From Chlorocebus sabaeus (Eukaryota; Chordata; Mammalia; Primates; Cercopithecidae), in NCBI RefSeq assembly GCF_047675955.1, contig NC_132923.1, positions 92,067,137 through 92,131,136 on the forward strand: a DNA stretch of 64,000 nucleotides. The letters are read 5' to 3'. The stretch's first letter is position 1. Every line of letters starts with the position of its first letter. A program made the translations under genes and the position numbers. Below, piece after piece: positions 34,341 through 44,568 of the stretch. The notes beneath the pieces are model-generated. The model worked only from the letters and a program-made list of their open reading frames with translations, was not told where the DNA came from and ran no database searches.

Positions 34341-34613
34341 TCCCACTGCCCCTGAGTGTCTGTGCCCGTCTGTTTCCCCGTCCCTCTCCCTAAGCCCGGA
34401 GGCTTAATGCGGGTAAGGATGGCGGGACAGGACCTTAACCCCTGGGACAAACACCAGCTCCGCAAAGGACTCGGCACCCACGGGGTGCGGGTCCCAGGAA
34501 AACTAGCAGACAGGAGAATAGGAGAGCAAAGGAGACCAGTGATCCACGGGTCCCCGGAGTCCCGCCCCGGGGACCCAGCCCCGGCGGCGCGGAACAGCCC
34601 GGAGCCGCCTGTG

Positions 34614-34638
34614 ATTTGCATACCCATGGTGCACCACG
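34614..34638 (+). promoter_or_regulatory. U5 snRNA distal sequence element: octamer plus SPH/ZNF143 site
   Basis: A perfect octamer ATTTGCAT (34614-34621) overlaps TACCCATGGTGCACCACG (34621-34638), which fits 16 of 18 positions of the remembered SPH/ZNF143 (STAF) consensus. The octamer begins 215 bases upstream of the U5 start, the classical position for the Oct-1/STAF enhancer of vertebrate snRNA genes. Confidence 0.85.
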
Positions 34639-34770
34639 AAAAGATACACTCACGATGCTTGCACTCCCTCCGTGCGGGCGTTTCTGCACTATTTTAGGGC
34701 ATGATGCCTCTTACAGCATCTTTGTGCATAAACTACATGCAGGGAGTGCGTACCACGCAAGCACCCAACA

Positions 34771-34789
34771 ACCATAAGTGAGTTAAGTG
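34771..34789 (+). promoter_or_regulatory. U5 snRNA proximal sequence element (PSE)
   Basis: ACCATAAGTGAGTTAAGTG spans -58 to -40 relative to the U5 start, where SNAPc binds, and resembles the PSEs of U1 and U6. No TATA box follows at -30, which points to RNA polymerase II rather than III. Confidence 0.75.
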
Positions 34790-34805
34790 TTAGCTCTCCC
34801 CGGGA

Positions 34806-34816
34806 GGTTCGAAGCC
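34806..34816 (+). promoter_or_regulatory. tRNA-type B-box match between PSE and U5
   Basis: GGTTCGAAGCC matches the polymerase III B box (GGTTCGANNCC). No A box or tRNA fold is present around it, so this may be coincidence; it is noted because it lies inside an snRNA core promoter. Confidence 0.25.
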
Positions 34817-34828
34817 AAACTTACTACT

Positions 34829-34946
34829 ATACTCTAGCTTCTCTTCAAGTCGCACAAATCTTTCGCCTTTTACTAAAGATTTCAGTGGAGAGGAAACAAC
34901 TCTGAGTCCTTAAAAATTTTTTGAGGTCTCGTATTTCACGAGACTA
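34829..34946 (+). ncRNA. U5 small nuclear RNA gene (variant)
   Basis: U5 snRNA is the core of the U5 snRNP; its loop I holds the exon ends during both splicing steps. The 118-base match begins ATACTCT as in known U5. Loop I GCCTTTTAC (34865-34873) is intact, stem I halves pair (CTTCTCT with GGAGAGG), and the Sm site AATTTTTTG (34915-34923) is intact. The 3' hairpin is GTCTCGT / ATTTC / ACGAGAC (34926-34944), seven perfect pairs though its bases differ from remembered U5A/U5B. It differs from canonical U5 at scattered positions, including one extra A after GGAGAGG. A full promoter lies upstream and a 3' box downstream, and there is no poly(A) tail or target duplication, so this looks like a gene and not a retrocopy. 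I cannot say which paralogue it is: human 1p34.1 carries named U5 genes (RNU5D-1, RNU5F-1), but I could not tie this copy to either. Confidence 0.88.
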
Positions 34947-34954
34947 AGCTGTGA

Positions 34955-34969
34955 GTGTTGAAAGTTAGA
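34955..34969 (+). terminator. snRNA 3' box
   Basis: GTGTTGAAAGTTAGA, 9 bases after the mature U5 end, fits the snRNA 3'-end formation box GTTTN(0-3)AAARNNAGA read by the Integrator complex. Confidence 0.82.
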
Positions 34970-35021
34970 TTATTGTTATTAACTTGATAAAGTCTCATTT
35001 TTTACCACCTATCCGAAAGAT

Positions 35022-35212
35022 TTCTCGAGTGTGGTAATGCACGTCTGTAATCTCAGTTGCTCAAGAAGTGCACGTCTGTTTAACCTCAGTTGTTCAAGAA
35101 GCTACTGCAGTAGAGTCTCTTGAATGCTGGAACGGAGCTTGCGGTGATCAGAGATCGTACCACTTGCACTTGCACTCCAGCCAGGGCGACAGAGACTCCG
35201 TCTCAAGTAAAA
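35022..35212 (+). mobile_element. decayed Alu right-arm-like element with internal duplication
   Basis: Alu right-arm phrases (cactccagccagggcgacag, agactccgtctcaa) follow a 31-33-base direct duplication (35039-35069, 35070-35102). Confidence 0.65.
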
Positions 35213-35442
35213 GGAGATAAAGAAACAGTGGAAGGCACTTTCAAGTCGTCCGGTCATTAATTAAGCCTTAGTGTGGCTAGAGGTTCAGGAACGGTATATC
35301 TCGCCAACCAAACTCCTTGTTCTATCCCCAGAGATAGGAGCTGGTTTGGTGTGACTCTTCCAGACTGATTTTTTTTCCCTAACTCGACTGCGAATCCAAA
35401 CAGTTTATGTGGTGAAGATACAAGGTTCCTTCTTCTACGAAG

Positions 35443-35745
35443 CTTTTTTTGTTTTGTTTTGTTTTGTGAGATAGAGTCTCTGTCACCCAGGCTGGAGTGC
35501 AGTGGCACAATCTCAAATTACTACAACCTCCGCCTCACGGATTCAAGCGATTCTCCTGCCTCAGCCTCCTGAGTACCTGGGACTACAGGCGTGCACCACC
35601 ACACCCAACTAATGTTTATATTTTTAGTAGAGACAGTGTTTCACCATTTTGGCCAGGCTGGTCTCAAACTCCTGACCTCGGGTGATCCGCCCGCCTCGGC
35701 CTTCCAAAGTGTTGAGATTACAGGCATAAGCTAACACGCCCGGCC
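35443..35745 (-). mobile_element. AluS-type element
   Basis: (TTTTG)n head, reverse Alu. Confidence 0.86.
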
Positions 35746-36171
35746 CCTATGGAGCTTTTCTAATGGAACCAAACACAAAACAAATTGAATAAATAACATA
35801 AATCCCAGATGAATAATATCTCAGTGAGAAGTGCCCTGTAGAAAGAGAATTTTGATAGAATGGTCTACCTCCTTCCTATTCCCTCTCCATAAGGGAGCTC
35901 ATCGACTTCCATGGCTTTAAGTAAATGCCATCTGATAGCTAGTGACCCCCTAGTTTACAGCCATCAGCTGGTCCTGTTGACTCCCTTCCATCAGCTGGTC
36001 CTCTTCAAGGCGTATGTTTCATCCAACCACATTTTACCACCTCCACTGCTGCCATCCTGGTCCAAGATCTCTTGCTGGATAATTGCAATAGCCCCTAACC
36101 ATTCTCCCTAGACCACTCTTCTACCTCGCTCTTGCCCTTCTCTATCCCAGTCCTCCACAGAACAGCCAAAC

Positions 36172-36458
36172 TTTTTTTTTTTTTTTTTTTTCTGACATGG
36201 TCTTGCTGGAGTGCAGTGGCATAATATCAGTTCACTGCAACCTCCACCTCCCAGATTCAAGCAATTCTCCCACCTCAGCCTCCCAAGTAGCTGGGACTGC
36301 AGGCGCACGCCACCACACTGGCTAATTTTTGTATTTTTTGTAGAGACGGGATTTCGCCATGTTGCCCAAGCTGGTATCGAACTCCCAGACTCAAGTGATT
36401 CGCCCACCTCACCCTCCCAAAGTGCTGGGATTACAGGCAGGAGCCACCATGCCCAGCC
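36172..36458 (-). mobile_element. AluJ/S-type element
   Basis: Reverse Alu with a shortened head (tctgacatggtcttgctgg). Confidence 0.84.
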
Positions 36459-36464
36459 CAAATT

Positions 36465-36840
36465 ATTCTTTTAAAGTAAATCTGATCACACATCACTGTC
36501 CTGCACAAAACCCTCCAATGCCTTTCCCCATGACACATGACTCCCTGCAGATCTCTCGTCAAATGTTATCTCCTCAGAGGTCTACAATCACTGCCCTGTA
36601 CAACATAGCCCCACTCCCACCACATAGCTATTTTTTTAACCAAAACAGGTGCTTTTCTTCATAGCACAAACTACTCCCTGAATAGATCATACATTTCTTT
36701 GTTTACTGCATGTTTCTCCTCTTAGAATGTTAGCTCCATGAGGCAAAGACTTGACTTGTTCTCTGATGTATTTATTCCATGACCCTAAATCAATGTCTAG
36801 TGTGTGGGCACTCAGTGAATAGTTAGGGAACAAATGAATG
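36465..36840 (+). mobile_element. L2-like remnant
   Basis: aaccctccaatgcctttccc, gtctagtgtgtgggcactca and caaatgaatgaat resemble L2. Confidence 0.45.
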
Positions 36841-36869
36841 AATATGTTTCTAAACACATATACAGAATT

Positions 36870-37080
36870 TAATCTGTAACACTACAATTCTAAGTATTTT
36901 ATAAAATTAATTTCATCTTCCTAAAAACTCCACTAAATAGGTTCCATTACCTCCATTTTATAAATAAGGAAACTGAGGCAAAGAAAGGTTAATCACAAAG
37001 ACAATATGTGGCGGAGCTGGGATTCATAGGCAAGCATTCTGGCTCCAGGAGACACGCTCTTAATCACTATGCTACCTTTT
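36870..37080 (-). mobile_element. MIR
   Basis: ccattttataaataaggaaa, ctgaggcaaagaaagg, gagctgggattcatagg, ctcttaatcactatgctacc: a rather complete reverse MIR. Confidence 0.7.
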
Positions 37081-37324
37081 TTCTTTTAACAAGAGGAATC
37101 ATGCTGTAATTGGTCTATTCTGTGCTTTTTTTCACCAAAGATCATGGATTTTTAAAATATTATAGGAATATACCATAGTTAATATTACCAGTCCTCTGGT
37201 AATGGACATATAGATGATTTTCAATTTCTACTATCCAACCAATGCTGTCATGACATGGTACTATAAGCACATTTTCTGTCTTGAGAGATAATGCTAAATA
37301 ACTATTTTTAATCCCTATGCAATA

Positions 37325-37362
37325 TATACACACACACGTGTGTGTGTATATATATATTTTTG

Positions 37363-37393
<31 letters not shown>
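37325..37393. repeat. (CA)n/(TG)n/(TA)n microsatellite
   Basis: cacacacacgtgtgtgtgta then tatata blocks and gtgtgtgtgt: nearly self-complementary and able to extrude, just before the T-rich end of an Alu. Confidence 0.85.
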
Positions 37394-37410
<17 letters not shown>

Positions 37411-37692
37411 TTTTGAGACGGAGTCTCACTCTGTTGCCCAGGCTGAGTGCAGTGGCACAATCTCAGCTCACTGCAACCTCCGCCTCCCAGATTCAAGCAA
37501 TTCTTGTGCCTCAGCCTCCCAAGTAGCTGGAATTACAGGCATGTGCCACCACACCTGGCTAGTTTTTTGTATTTTAGAGACAGGGTTTTGCCATGTTGCC
37601 CAGGCTGATCCCAAACTCCTGAGCTCAGGCGATCCACCCACCTCGGCCTCCCAAAGTTCTAGGATTACAGGTGCCAGCCACAGTGCCTGGCC
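37394..37692 (-). mobile_element. AluS-type element
   Basis: Reverse Alu, ends gtgcctggcc. Confidence 0.86.
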
Positions 37693-37855
37693 TCCTCCTG
37701 TACAGCATATTTTCATATGAAGTCCCTGGGACAGAAATCTAACTTTATTTTCTTCTAAATAGTCAACTGTCTCTCATTTTAGATTGATAGTATCTTGCTT
37801 TGCAGCACCTTTAAAACTCTTTATGGAATAAAGTGGCATTTAAATGAGGAAATAG

Positions 37856-38139
37856 GCTGGGTGTGGTGGTGCTTCATGTAATCCCAGCACTTTGGGAGGA
37901 CAGAGTGGGACGACTGCTTGAGCCCAGGAGTTTGAGACCAGCCTGGACAACATAGGGAGACCTCATCTCTACAAAAAGAAAAAAAAAAAAAAATTAGCCG
38001 AATGTGATCGAACATGCCTGTAGTCCCAGCTGTTAGGCAGGCTGAAGTGGGAGGATCGCTTGAGCCGGGGAGGCTGAGGCTGCAGTGAGCTGAGATCGCA
38101 CCACTGCACTCTAGCCTGGGTGAGAATAAGGTTGTATCG

Positions 38140-38170
<31 letters not shown>

Positions 38171-38171
38171 A
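37856..38171 (+). mobile_element. Alu with (AATA)n tail
   Basis: Plus Alu; tail of about 8 aata units at 38139-38171. Confidence 0.84.
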
Positions 38172-38189
38172 GTCATTTACTTAACATTT

Positions 38190-38865
38190 ACATAACACTG
38201 ATTATCTGACAGAGACTGAGGAAGCAGAAACCAGTAAGACACCACTCCAGGCCCCAGGGATCTTTCTTGAGGGAGATTCACATCCTCGGGAAAACAAGAT
38301 GTATGGTGAATGAAGGAGGTGGCAGAGGGGTCTGCAGTGACTGAGTAAGTATGGAGCTAGAGGACTAATACCTCCAGGATAAGTGAATTTATGCAAAGAT
38401 CGTATTTGAGAGAAGAGGTGAGGAACCACTCACTAGTAGTTTTGAGTGCCCTGAAAGTGAAATAGATTGAATTTTGTCCTGGAGGTCAATGGGATGTTCC
38501 AGGACTTAAGTCCCATAGGACTGACAATCAAAGACCGGTCTGGTTGCACTGTGGGAAATGGATTGAGGGGGCGCTGGAGTGAAGGCAGGAAGGCTGTGAG
38601 ATGTGTCAGACAGGAAAGGTTGAACCTGGGGCTGTGAGAACTGAACCAACTGGAAAGGTCTCCTACAAGGTAAAAGAGACCTAAGGCAGGTGTGAGGAAG
38701 AGGGATAAGGCAAGGATGAGATCCAGATTTCTGGCGTGTGCACCCACAGAAATGAGAAACACGATGAGGGAAAGCTGGGGAGATCAATTTCACACTGAGC
38801 CTGTGGTGTCTGAGGGGCATTCAGGGAGCGATCTCCAGGGGGGCAGGAATGTAATGAAAGGAGCT
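38190..38865. other. unique or L2-like intergenic stretch
   Basis: Phrases such as ttgaattttgtcctggaggt and aatgggatgttcc resemble L2-type consensus; no gene seen. Confidence 0.4.
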
Positions 38866-38871
38866 GAACCC

Positions 38872-39165
38872 GGGCGCGGTGGCTCACACCTGTAATCCTA
38901 GCACTTTGGGAGGCTGAGGCCAGCGGATCACATGAAGTCAGGAGTTCCAGACCAGCTGGCCAACATGGTGAAACCCCGTCTCTACTAAAAATACAAAAAT
39001 CAGCGGGGTGTGGTGGTGCATGTCTGTAATCCCAGCTACTCAGGAGGCTGAGGCACAAGAATCGCTTGAATCAGGGAGGCAGAGGCTGAAGTGAGCCGAA
39101 ATCGCACCACTACACTCCAGCATCGGCAACAGAGCAAGACTATCTCAAAAAAAAAAAAAAAAAGA
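38872..39165 (+). mobile_element. AluS-type element
   Basis: Plus Alu, followed by a purine tract (39151-39255). Confidence 0.85.
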
Positions 39166-39255
39166 AAAAAGAAAGAAAGAGAGAGCGAGCGAGAAAGAAA
39201 AAGACAAAGACAGAGAGAGAGAGAGAGAGAAAAGAAAGGAAGGAAGGAAGGAAGG
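39151..39255. repeat. polypurine tract (A)n, (GA)n, (AAGG)n
   Basis: About 105 bases almost entirely A/G: aaagaaagaaagag, agagagagag and aaggaaggaaggaagg. A triplex-capable, length-variable tract just outside the CpG block at the 3' end of BTBD19. Confidence 0.85.
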
Positions 39256-39299
39256 AGTTGAGCTGAACAGATAGATATGTGGGAGTCATCAGAATAGAC

Positions 39300-40260
39300 T
39301 AGTAGACGACAATGCCCCCAGGCGCAGGGCGTAGAGTGAGGGCGTGGAGCGACGGAAATCCTCGTTTTCGAGTTTCGCCCACGCAGGGAGGCCCAGCCCA
39401 AGCCCTGCCCGACCCGGCCCCGACCCACCTCGCCCACTCGGGTTTGACCCCACACAAGAGGCTGCGCGTGGCAGACAACGGTTCTTCCGGCGCCCGGCTT
39501 ACTGGGCACGCTGGGAACGGAAGCCCGCTCCGAACGCCGAGCACTTCGGGAGCTGTAGTTTGGGGCAGGCTCAACTGGGCGGGTCCAAGGCTCCCCGTGA
39601 GTCCCGGCGTTGGATCATTTAAAGGATAGGTCCAGAAAGCGGTGATGCTCCCGGGGCAGGGTGCCTCTCCGGCGGCGACACGGGGCGCCCCGGGCCTCAT
39701 CCCCTCTCCGCAGGGCATGGCATTTCCACGCCTCCACAATCTGCTCCGCCTGCAGAGCAAGGCCAGTCAGTGCGCAGTCCCGCGGTGGCCCCTCGCCCCG
39801 AGGGCCGTGGCCGGGCCGCTCCTGCCCCCCCCCCCCCAGCGCCCTGTACCCCCTGCTGAGTGGAGCTGGGCCGGTTCCCCGCGTCCGCACCGGGATGAGT
39901 GGTTCCTGCCGGTTCTGCTCTTCCAGGGCGCTCAGCTCCGCCGGGGCCAGCAAGGCTAGTCTCAGCTCTTTCACCACCGGGGCCGCCACCTCGGCCACCG
40001 GCCTCTCCAGCACCGCCTGCGAACGCCAGCCCTGAGTCGGGCACCTGTCCTGCCACCCGCTCGCTGGGCTTGTGGCCCGCACCTCCTTCTGTGCCCTTGC
40101 GCTCCCCCAGCCCCACTCACCGCGCCCACGCGCGCCCAACTCCGGGCCGCGCGGACCAGTTCAGCCTCGTCCACGCAGAGCTTGTCGCTGCGGAGCAGGG
40201 GCAGCAGCGCGGCCGCTGACAGCTCCAGGAAGCCTTGGGACCTGAGGGCCTCCTGCAAGC
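39300..40260. promoter_or_regulatory. CpG-rich block at the 3' end of BTBD19, promoter-like
   Basis: CG-dense sequence covers BTBD19 exons 6-8 and about 310 bases beyond its stop. The non-coding part has two ETS cores (CTTCCGG at 39484-39490, CGGAAG at 39518-39523), a GC box (about 39577-39585) and AACTACAGCTCCCGAAGTGC (minus strand, 39541-39560), close to the ZNF143 consensus. This combination is typical of promoters, yet no annotated gene is expected to start here. Confidence 0.45.
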
Positions 40261-43200
40261 CGGCAAATGGGTCAGGGAGGAGCAGAACGCGGTGCGTGGG
40301 GTGAGGAGTATGAAGGGAGCAGTACCTGGCTGTGGGCCTCTATGAAAGCCACGCAGCGCTCCTGCAGCGGCCCCAGACCGAAGGTTACGGCCACCTGCGA
40401 GCACAATGAGGGAGATCAGGTTGGAGACTGGAGAGGCTGCGTAGCCCAACCTGTTCACTGGGACCCACCACTGCAAGCCTGACCCTAGCCCTAGCTGGGG
40501 AGGCTGACAGGGCCCTCGGCCTTGCAGGAAACTAGACCCAGTGAAAGCCTGGTATACACACACACACACACGCACACACACACGTGGACTCACTGTACAA
40601 CCTGCTCTTCCCTACAGGAGACTACGCCATGGCCTTCAAACCCCACCTGGGGCCTAGGCTTGGCTTTTCTTTTTTTTTTTTTTTTTGAGACAGAGTCTCG
40701 CTCTGTCGCCCAGGCTGGAGTGTGCAGTGGCGCGATCTCGGCTCACTGCAACCTCTGCCTCCCGGGTTCAAGCAATTCTCCTGCCTCAGCCTCCAGAGTA
40801 GCTGGGAGCATGCCACCACACCCGGCTAATCTTTTGTATATTTAATAGAGATGGGGTTTCACCGTTTTAGCCAGGATGGTCTCAATCTTCTGACCTCTTG
40901 ATCCGCCCGCCTTGGCCTCCCAAAGTGCTGGGATTACAGGTGTGAGCCATCGTGCCTGACCCAACTTGGCTTCTAAAGTCTACAGCCACCCTTCCCCCTA
41001 CCTCAAGTCCAGCTGAGAACCATTCCCCAGCCCTGATAGAGAGAAGACCAGCAAAGACCTCTAGCCCCTTCAACACCTGCTCCTACACCTGACCCTGCTG
41101 ATATACCCAGGATCCCACATATCTAGGCACAGAATTCATCCTGTAAACCTCCTTGGAACACCGCCACCACCACCATGTACCCAAGTTATTTCAAGGCCAG
41201 ACACAGCAGGCCCAGGCTCCCAGCACCTGGGAGCCCATTTCCACACACACAGCCAGACTCCTCCCATGCCTGTCCAGCAGCACCCACCTGCAGGGCCTCA
41301 CAAACCAACTCCACATCCAGCACCTTCACCACAAACTGCAGGCACAGCTGGGAACAGAAATGAATGTGGGTTGTGTGGCGGTGTGCCTGCTCCAAGACAC
41401 TAGTTCCACCCCAGAAGCAGTGAGCAGGCTTGGATTGGTGAGTCACCTAGCAGCCCTAGACCCCATCCTGACCTCCCAGGCCAAAGGAGGCAGGGAATTG
41501 CTAGAGCCTGAGACAGCAGGCTCACAGGAACTGGAGACTAGCAAAACCAAGCCCAGCCACCCACCTTCTAGCACATTTGCCGCTAAGCAAGACCAGATAA
41601 AAGCCATGCAAAATTCTCTCCTTCTTTCAGGATGCTTATCTTCCTCCACTTGTTCCCTTCCTGACTCAAGGATACTTCTATTTTTAGCAGAAACTTGAAT
41701 TTCATCCGTGACATCTCTCATCTCTTGACTGCTACACTCGCCTCCTGAATGGACTAGTGAGTCCTCTCCACCTCTTCCAATCCCTTCTCCCCTGAGCTTC
41801 CAATTCTTCACTCCCTTATCGGAAACTTTCAGTGAATCTCCACTGCCCTCTGCTTAAAAGAAGTCCAAAAGCTTGAGGGCCCTACATGAATCAGGCCCTG
41901 GCGTCCTCTGCAGTCTCATCTTGCCCTCTCCTCACAGTCCAGACACACCAAATGTCTCACTGGCTCCTTTGGTGCCTCTGTGACTAGAATGCCATCTTCC
42001 CACTTCCCCTAGGAACAAAATCCTATTTGTTCTACCAGATCCGACACATACGTTTCCTCCTCCAGGAAGTCTTCTCCTCTCCCTAGTGGTGGGACTGGAG
42101 AGGTCCCCCATACAGTCTTGGCACCATTCACACTTCTCTGTCACTTTATTAATTTATTTATTTATTTTTGAGAGCAACTCTCGATCTGTCACCCAGGCTG
42201 GAATGCAGTAGTGCGATCTCAGCTCACTGCAACCTCTGCCTCCCAGGTTCAAGCGATTCTTGTGCCTCAGCCTCCCAAGTGGCTGGAATTACAGGTGTAT
42301 GCCACCACACCTGGCTAATTTTTGTGCCTTTAGTAGAGACGGGGTGTCACCATGTTGCCCAGGCTGGTCTGGAGCTTCTGGGCTCAAGCGATCCACCCGC
42401 TTCAGCCTCCCAAAGTGCTGGGATTACAGGCATGAGCCACTGCGCCCAGCCTCTATCACACTTCTTATGCCACCCAGATAAGTGTTTTCATGTGTCTGTC
42501 TCCTCTCCCTCTCTGGAGAATAGGGATCAAGGCTGACATCTTTGTACCTACAGCACCAGCCATAATCACCCCCTCTTGGCCACAGCACACACAGGGCAGG
42601 CATGCATGGATCCTTTTGCACACAGGCACACATACATGCCCTACTTACACGGGAGAGACATACATACTTCTCTCTGTGTGGGCACACGTTCCTCTCCAGG
42701 CCAGAGTGTGTGTGAGGCAGGGCGGGAAGTGAGCCGGTGAGAAGCAAGGGAAATGAGACATGGACCTGGCACACAAACCCACCTCTCTCAGTTCCTCCAG
42801 CCCATATTCCACAGCCGCTGTCAGCACTTCTAGCACCTGTAGAGTGGGTGGTGGGGGGAGTGGAAGGGAGTTTCCCCTGCCCTCTGCCCACAGTGTAATG
42901 GGCAAACTCTTGCCTCTGGCACCCCCCGCCTGTCCCACCCAGGACCCTGGTCAGCGGGCTCACAGAGTGACGGTGAAGCTTGACACTGTTGGTATATAGG
43001 AACTCCAGCACTGCCAGGAAGGCCTCAGTTGGCACAGTGCTTAGCACCACAGGACTAGGCACCCCGGGGCCTGGCTCTGTGCCCAGAAGTCGCTGGAAGA
43101 AGTTGCATCTACAGGCCAACAAGCACCGATGGGCAAATACCTCCTGCCGTTCTTGACCAACCACGAAGCAAACATCACTGTGGGAGAGAGGCAGAGAGCC

Positions 43201-44568
43201 AGCGGAGAGGAGGCCAGCACCTGGAGTGCAACTTGGGCTATGCCTTTGCCCACTCTGGGTCTTAGTTTCCTATCCAGAATGTAAGAGACAGGGCTTGGTC
43301 CCTCCAGCAGAAGGTCTGGGACCCAAAGCCCTGAGTTCTAGTCCCAGCTCCACCTGGTGACTTCCTATCTTTGAATCTCAGGTTTCTCACCCATGAAATG
43401 GGACAATAATCCTAAACCTCAGGTCGCAGAGGAGGTGACTATGTTTGATTACTGAGGGGCATCTGAACGAACAGAAGCACGGTTGATCCCACCTTCCCCT
43501 CTCCTCCCCAGCCTGAGTCTTGGGGGAAGGGAAGCTGCTTTTGGCTCCTCCTCCACCAGCTGCAAACTCAGCTTTTTTCAGGCCTCCTCCAGACAGGCGG
43601 GTGTGGGGGTGTGGGGCACAGAGTGTGCACTGACTGCAAACAGACACAGCAGTGATGCACCATCATGAGCCAGACCACAGTTTCCATCTTCATGATCACT
43701 TCCGGCCCCAGCTCTGGGCCTCTAAACAAAGCAGGGGATAGGAGGCAGATGAGGCTGGAGCCTCCTAGAGCCTCTTAGTCCCAGGTCCAAAGCCTGGGGG
43801 TTCACATTACCCAGACCAGACTGTGACCCCAAAGAAGCAGGGTGATGGAAGTCACCACCCTTTGGGGAAGAGGTCAGATCTGAGACCATGAGGACAGAGA
43901 GCTTCATTCTAGCTCTCCTGAGCAGTCCGGCCTCCTGTAAACTCTACCCCTGGTTTCAGACACCACCAGCATCCTGGCCAGCAGGGAGCAGCCAGCACTC
44001 CCGAGGCTTCCTGTCAGGGACTATGGCTCAATTCCTCGAGCTCTGTTCTTCTTGTGAAGCCTCAGTTCCCAGAACAGGTCATCTGTTCCTTTTCTTCGAG
44101 CAGGGAGGCCTCAACACCAAGCTGAGTGAGTGGAGGGAGGAGGGGAATCATAACCCACCATCTCTCGGGATCCCAGGGGCTGAGAATCATTCTCTTCTGC
44201 CAGGAGCCCAAAGTCCAAAGAAGGAAGGGCTTTGCCTGAGCTCACACAGCAGCTCCAGGCTCTAGCCCCCAGGACCCTGCCAGCCTTGCCTCTGGCCCTC
44301 AGGGTCTCACAGACACTGAGTGACCAGCAGCCATGTTCCACATTTGACCTCCCCACAGCATGAGTTCACCAGGGAGGATGGCCAAGTTCTAATTCCCAGC
44401 CTCTTCTCACCAGGGCCTCCTTAGAGTCCTGGGGCCCTCAGAGCCAGCTAAGGAAAACCCGCAGGCAGGGCCCACCCCTCACCTGTATCGTGGGTTGTTG
44501 ACGAGGCTTCGGAGTGCTTCGGAAAATGGTTCAGCTTTCCCATGCACGACCAGTCCCAGGGGCTCCAT
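39615..44568 (-). CDS. BTBD19: BTBD19, BTB domain-containing protein 19 (8 coding exons)
   Basis: Exons in transcription order (minus strand): 44568-44483, 43177-42964, 42836-42783, 41347-41288, 40394-40326, 40252-40121, 40016-39891, 39749-39615. Every junction is GT-AG, phases agree, and the total is 291 codons plus TGA (39617-39615), the length I recall for the human protein. The N-terminus is MEPLGLVVHGKAEPFSEALR. A BTB/POZ fold covers about residues 20-135 (SDVCFVVG, FAHRCLLACRCNFFQRLL, LEFLYTNSVKL); a helical BACK-like region follows (QERCVAFIEAHSQEALRSQG, ELSAAALLPLLRSDKL). The C-terminus is basic (CRRRRGTLPREHHRFLDLSF then K). No Kelch repeats are present. The molecular role is not established; BTB proteins often dimerise or act as CUL3 adaptors, which is only family inference. 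Intron 3 (42782-41348) holds one Alu and an L2 remnant. Transcription diverges from DYNLT4. Confidence 0.95.
40555..40584. repeat. (CA)n microsatellite
   Basis: About 13 CA units with one CG interruption, in BTBD19 intron 4. Confidence 0.85.
40670..40960 (-). mobile_element. AluS/Y in BTBD19 intron 4
   Basis: Reverse Alu, i.e. antisense on the plus strand and so sense relative to BTBD19. Confidence 0.87.
41815..42148 (+). mobile_element. L2-like remnant in BTBD19 intron 3
   Basis: tccactgccctctgcttaaa, caccattcacacttctctgt and ctccaggaagtcttc resemble L2. Confidence 0.5.
42149..42451 (-). mobile_element. AluS-type element in BTBD19 intron 3
   Basis: (TTTA)n head, reverse Alu, ends gcgcccagcc. 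Confidence 0.87.
43235..43420 (+). mobile_element. MIR remnants
   Basis: ctgggtcttagtttcctatc and gttctagtcccagctcc, then tttctcacccatgaaatggg: one or two MIR pieces in BTBD19 intron 1. Confidence 0.6.

Larger units (their letters stand above)
32876..34613. other. intergenic, PTCH2 to U5 snRNA
   Basis: Mostly unique sequence. A MIR remnant lies at about 33970-34110 and an L2-like remnant at about 34190-34340. From about 34390 the sequence becomes CG-rich up to the U5 enhancer. A 156-codon open frame at 33050-33520 has no homology or splice support. Confidence 0.55.

Noticed and set aside
34700..34830. a tRNA gene suggested by the B box
   Set aside because: No A box, no cloverleaf and no T-run terminator at the right distance.
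37317..37496. short frames rich in YIYIY or HTHTH
   Set aside because: Translation of the TA/CA microsatellite next to an Alu.
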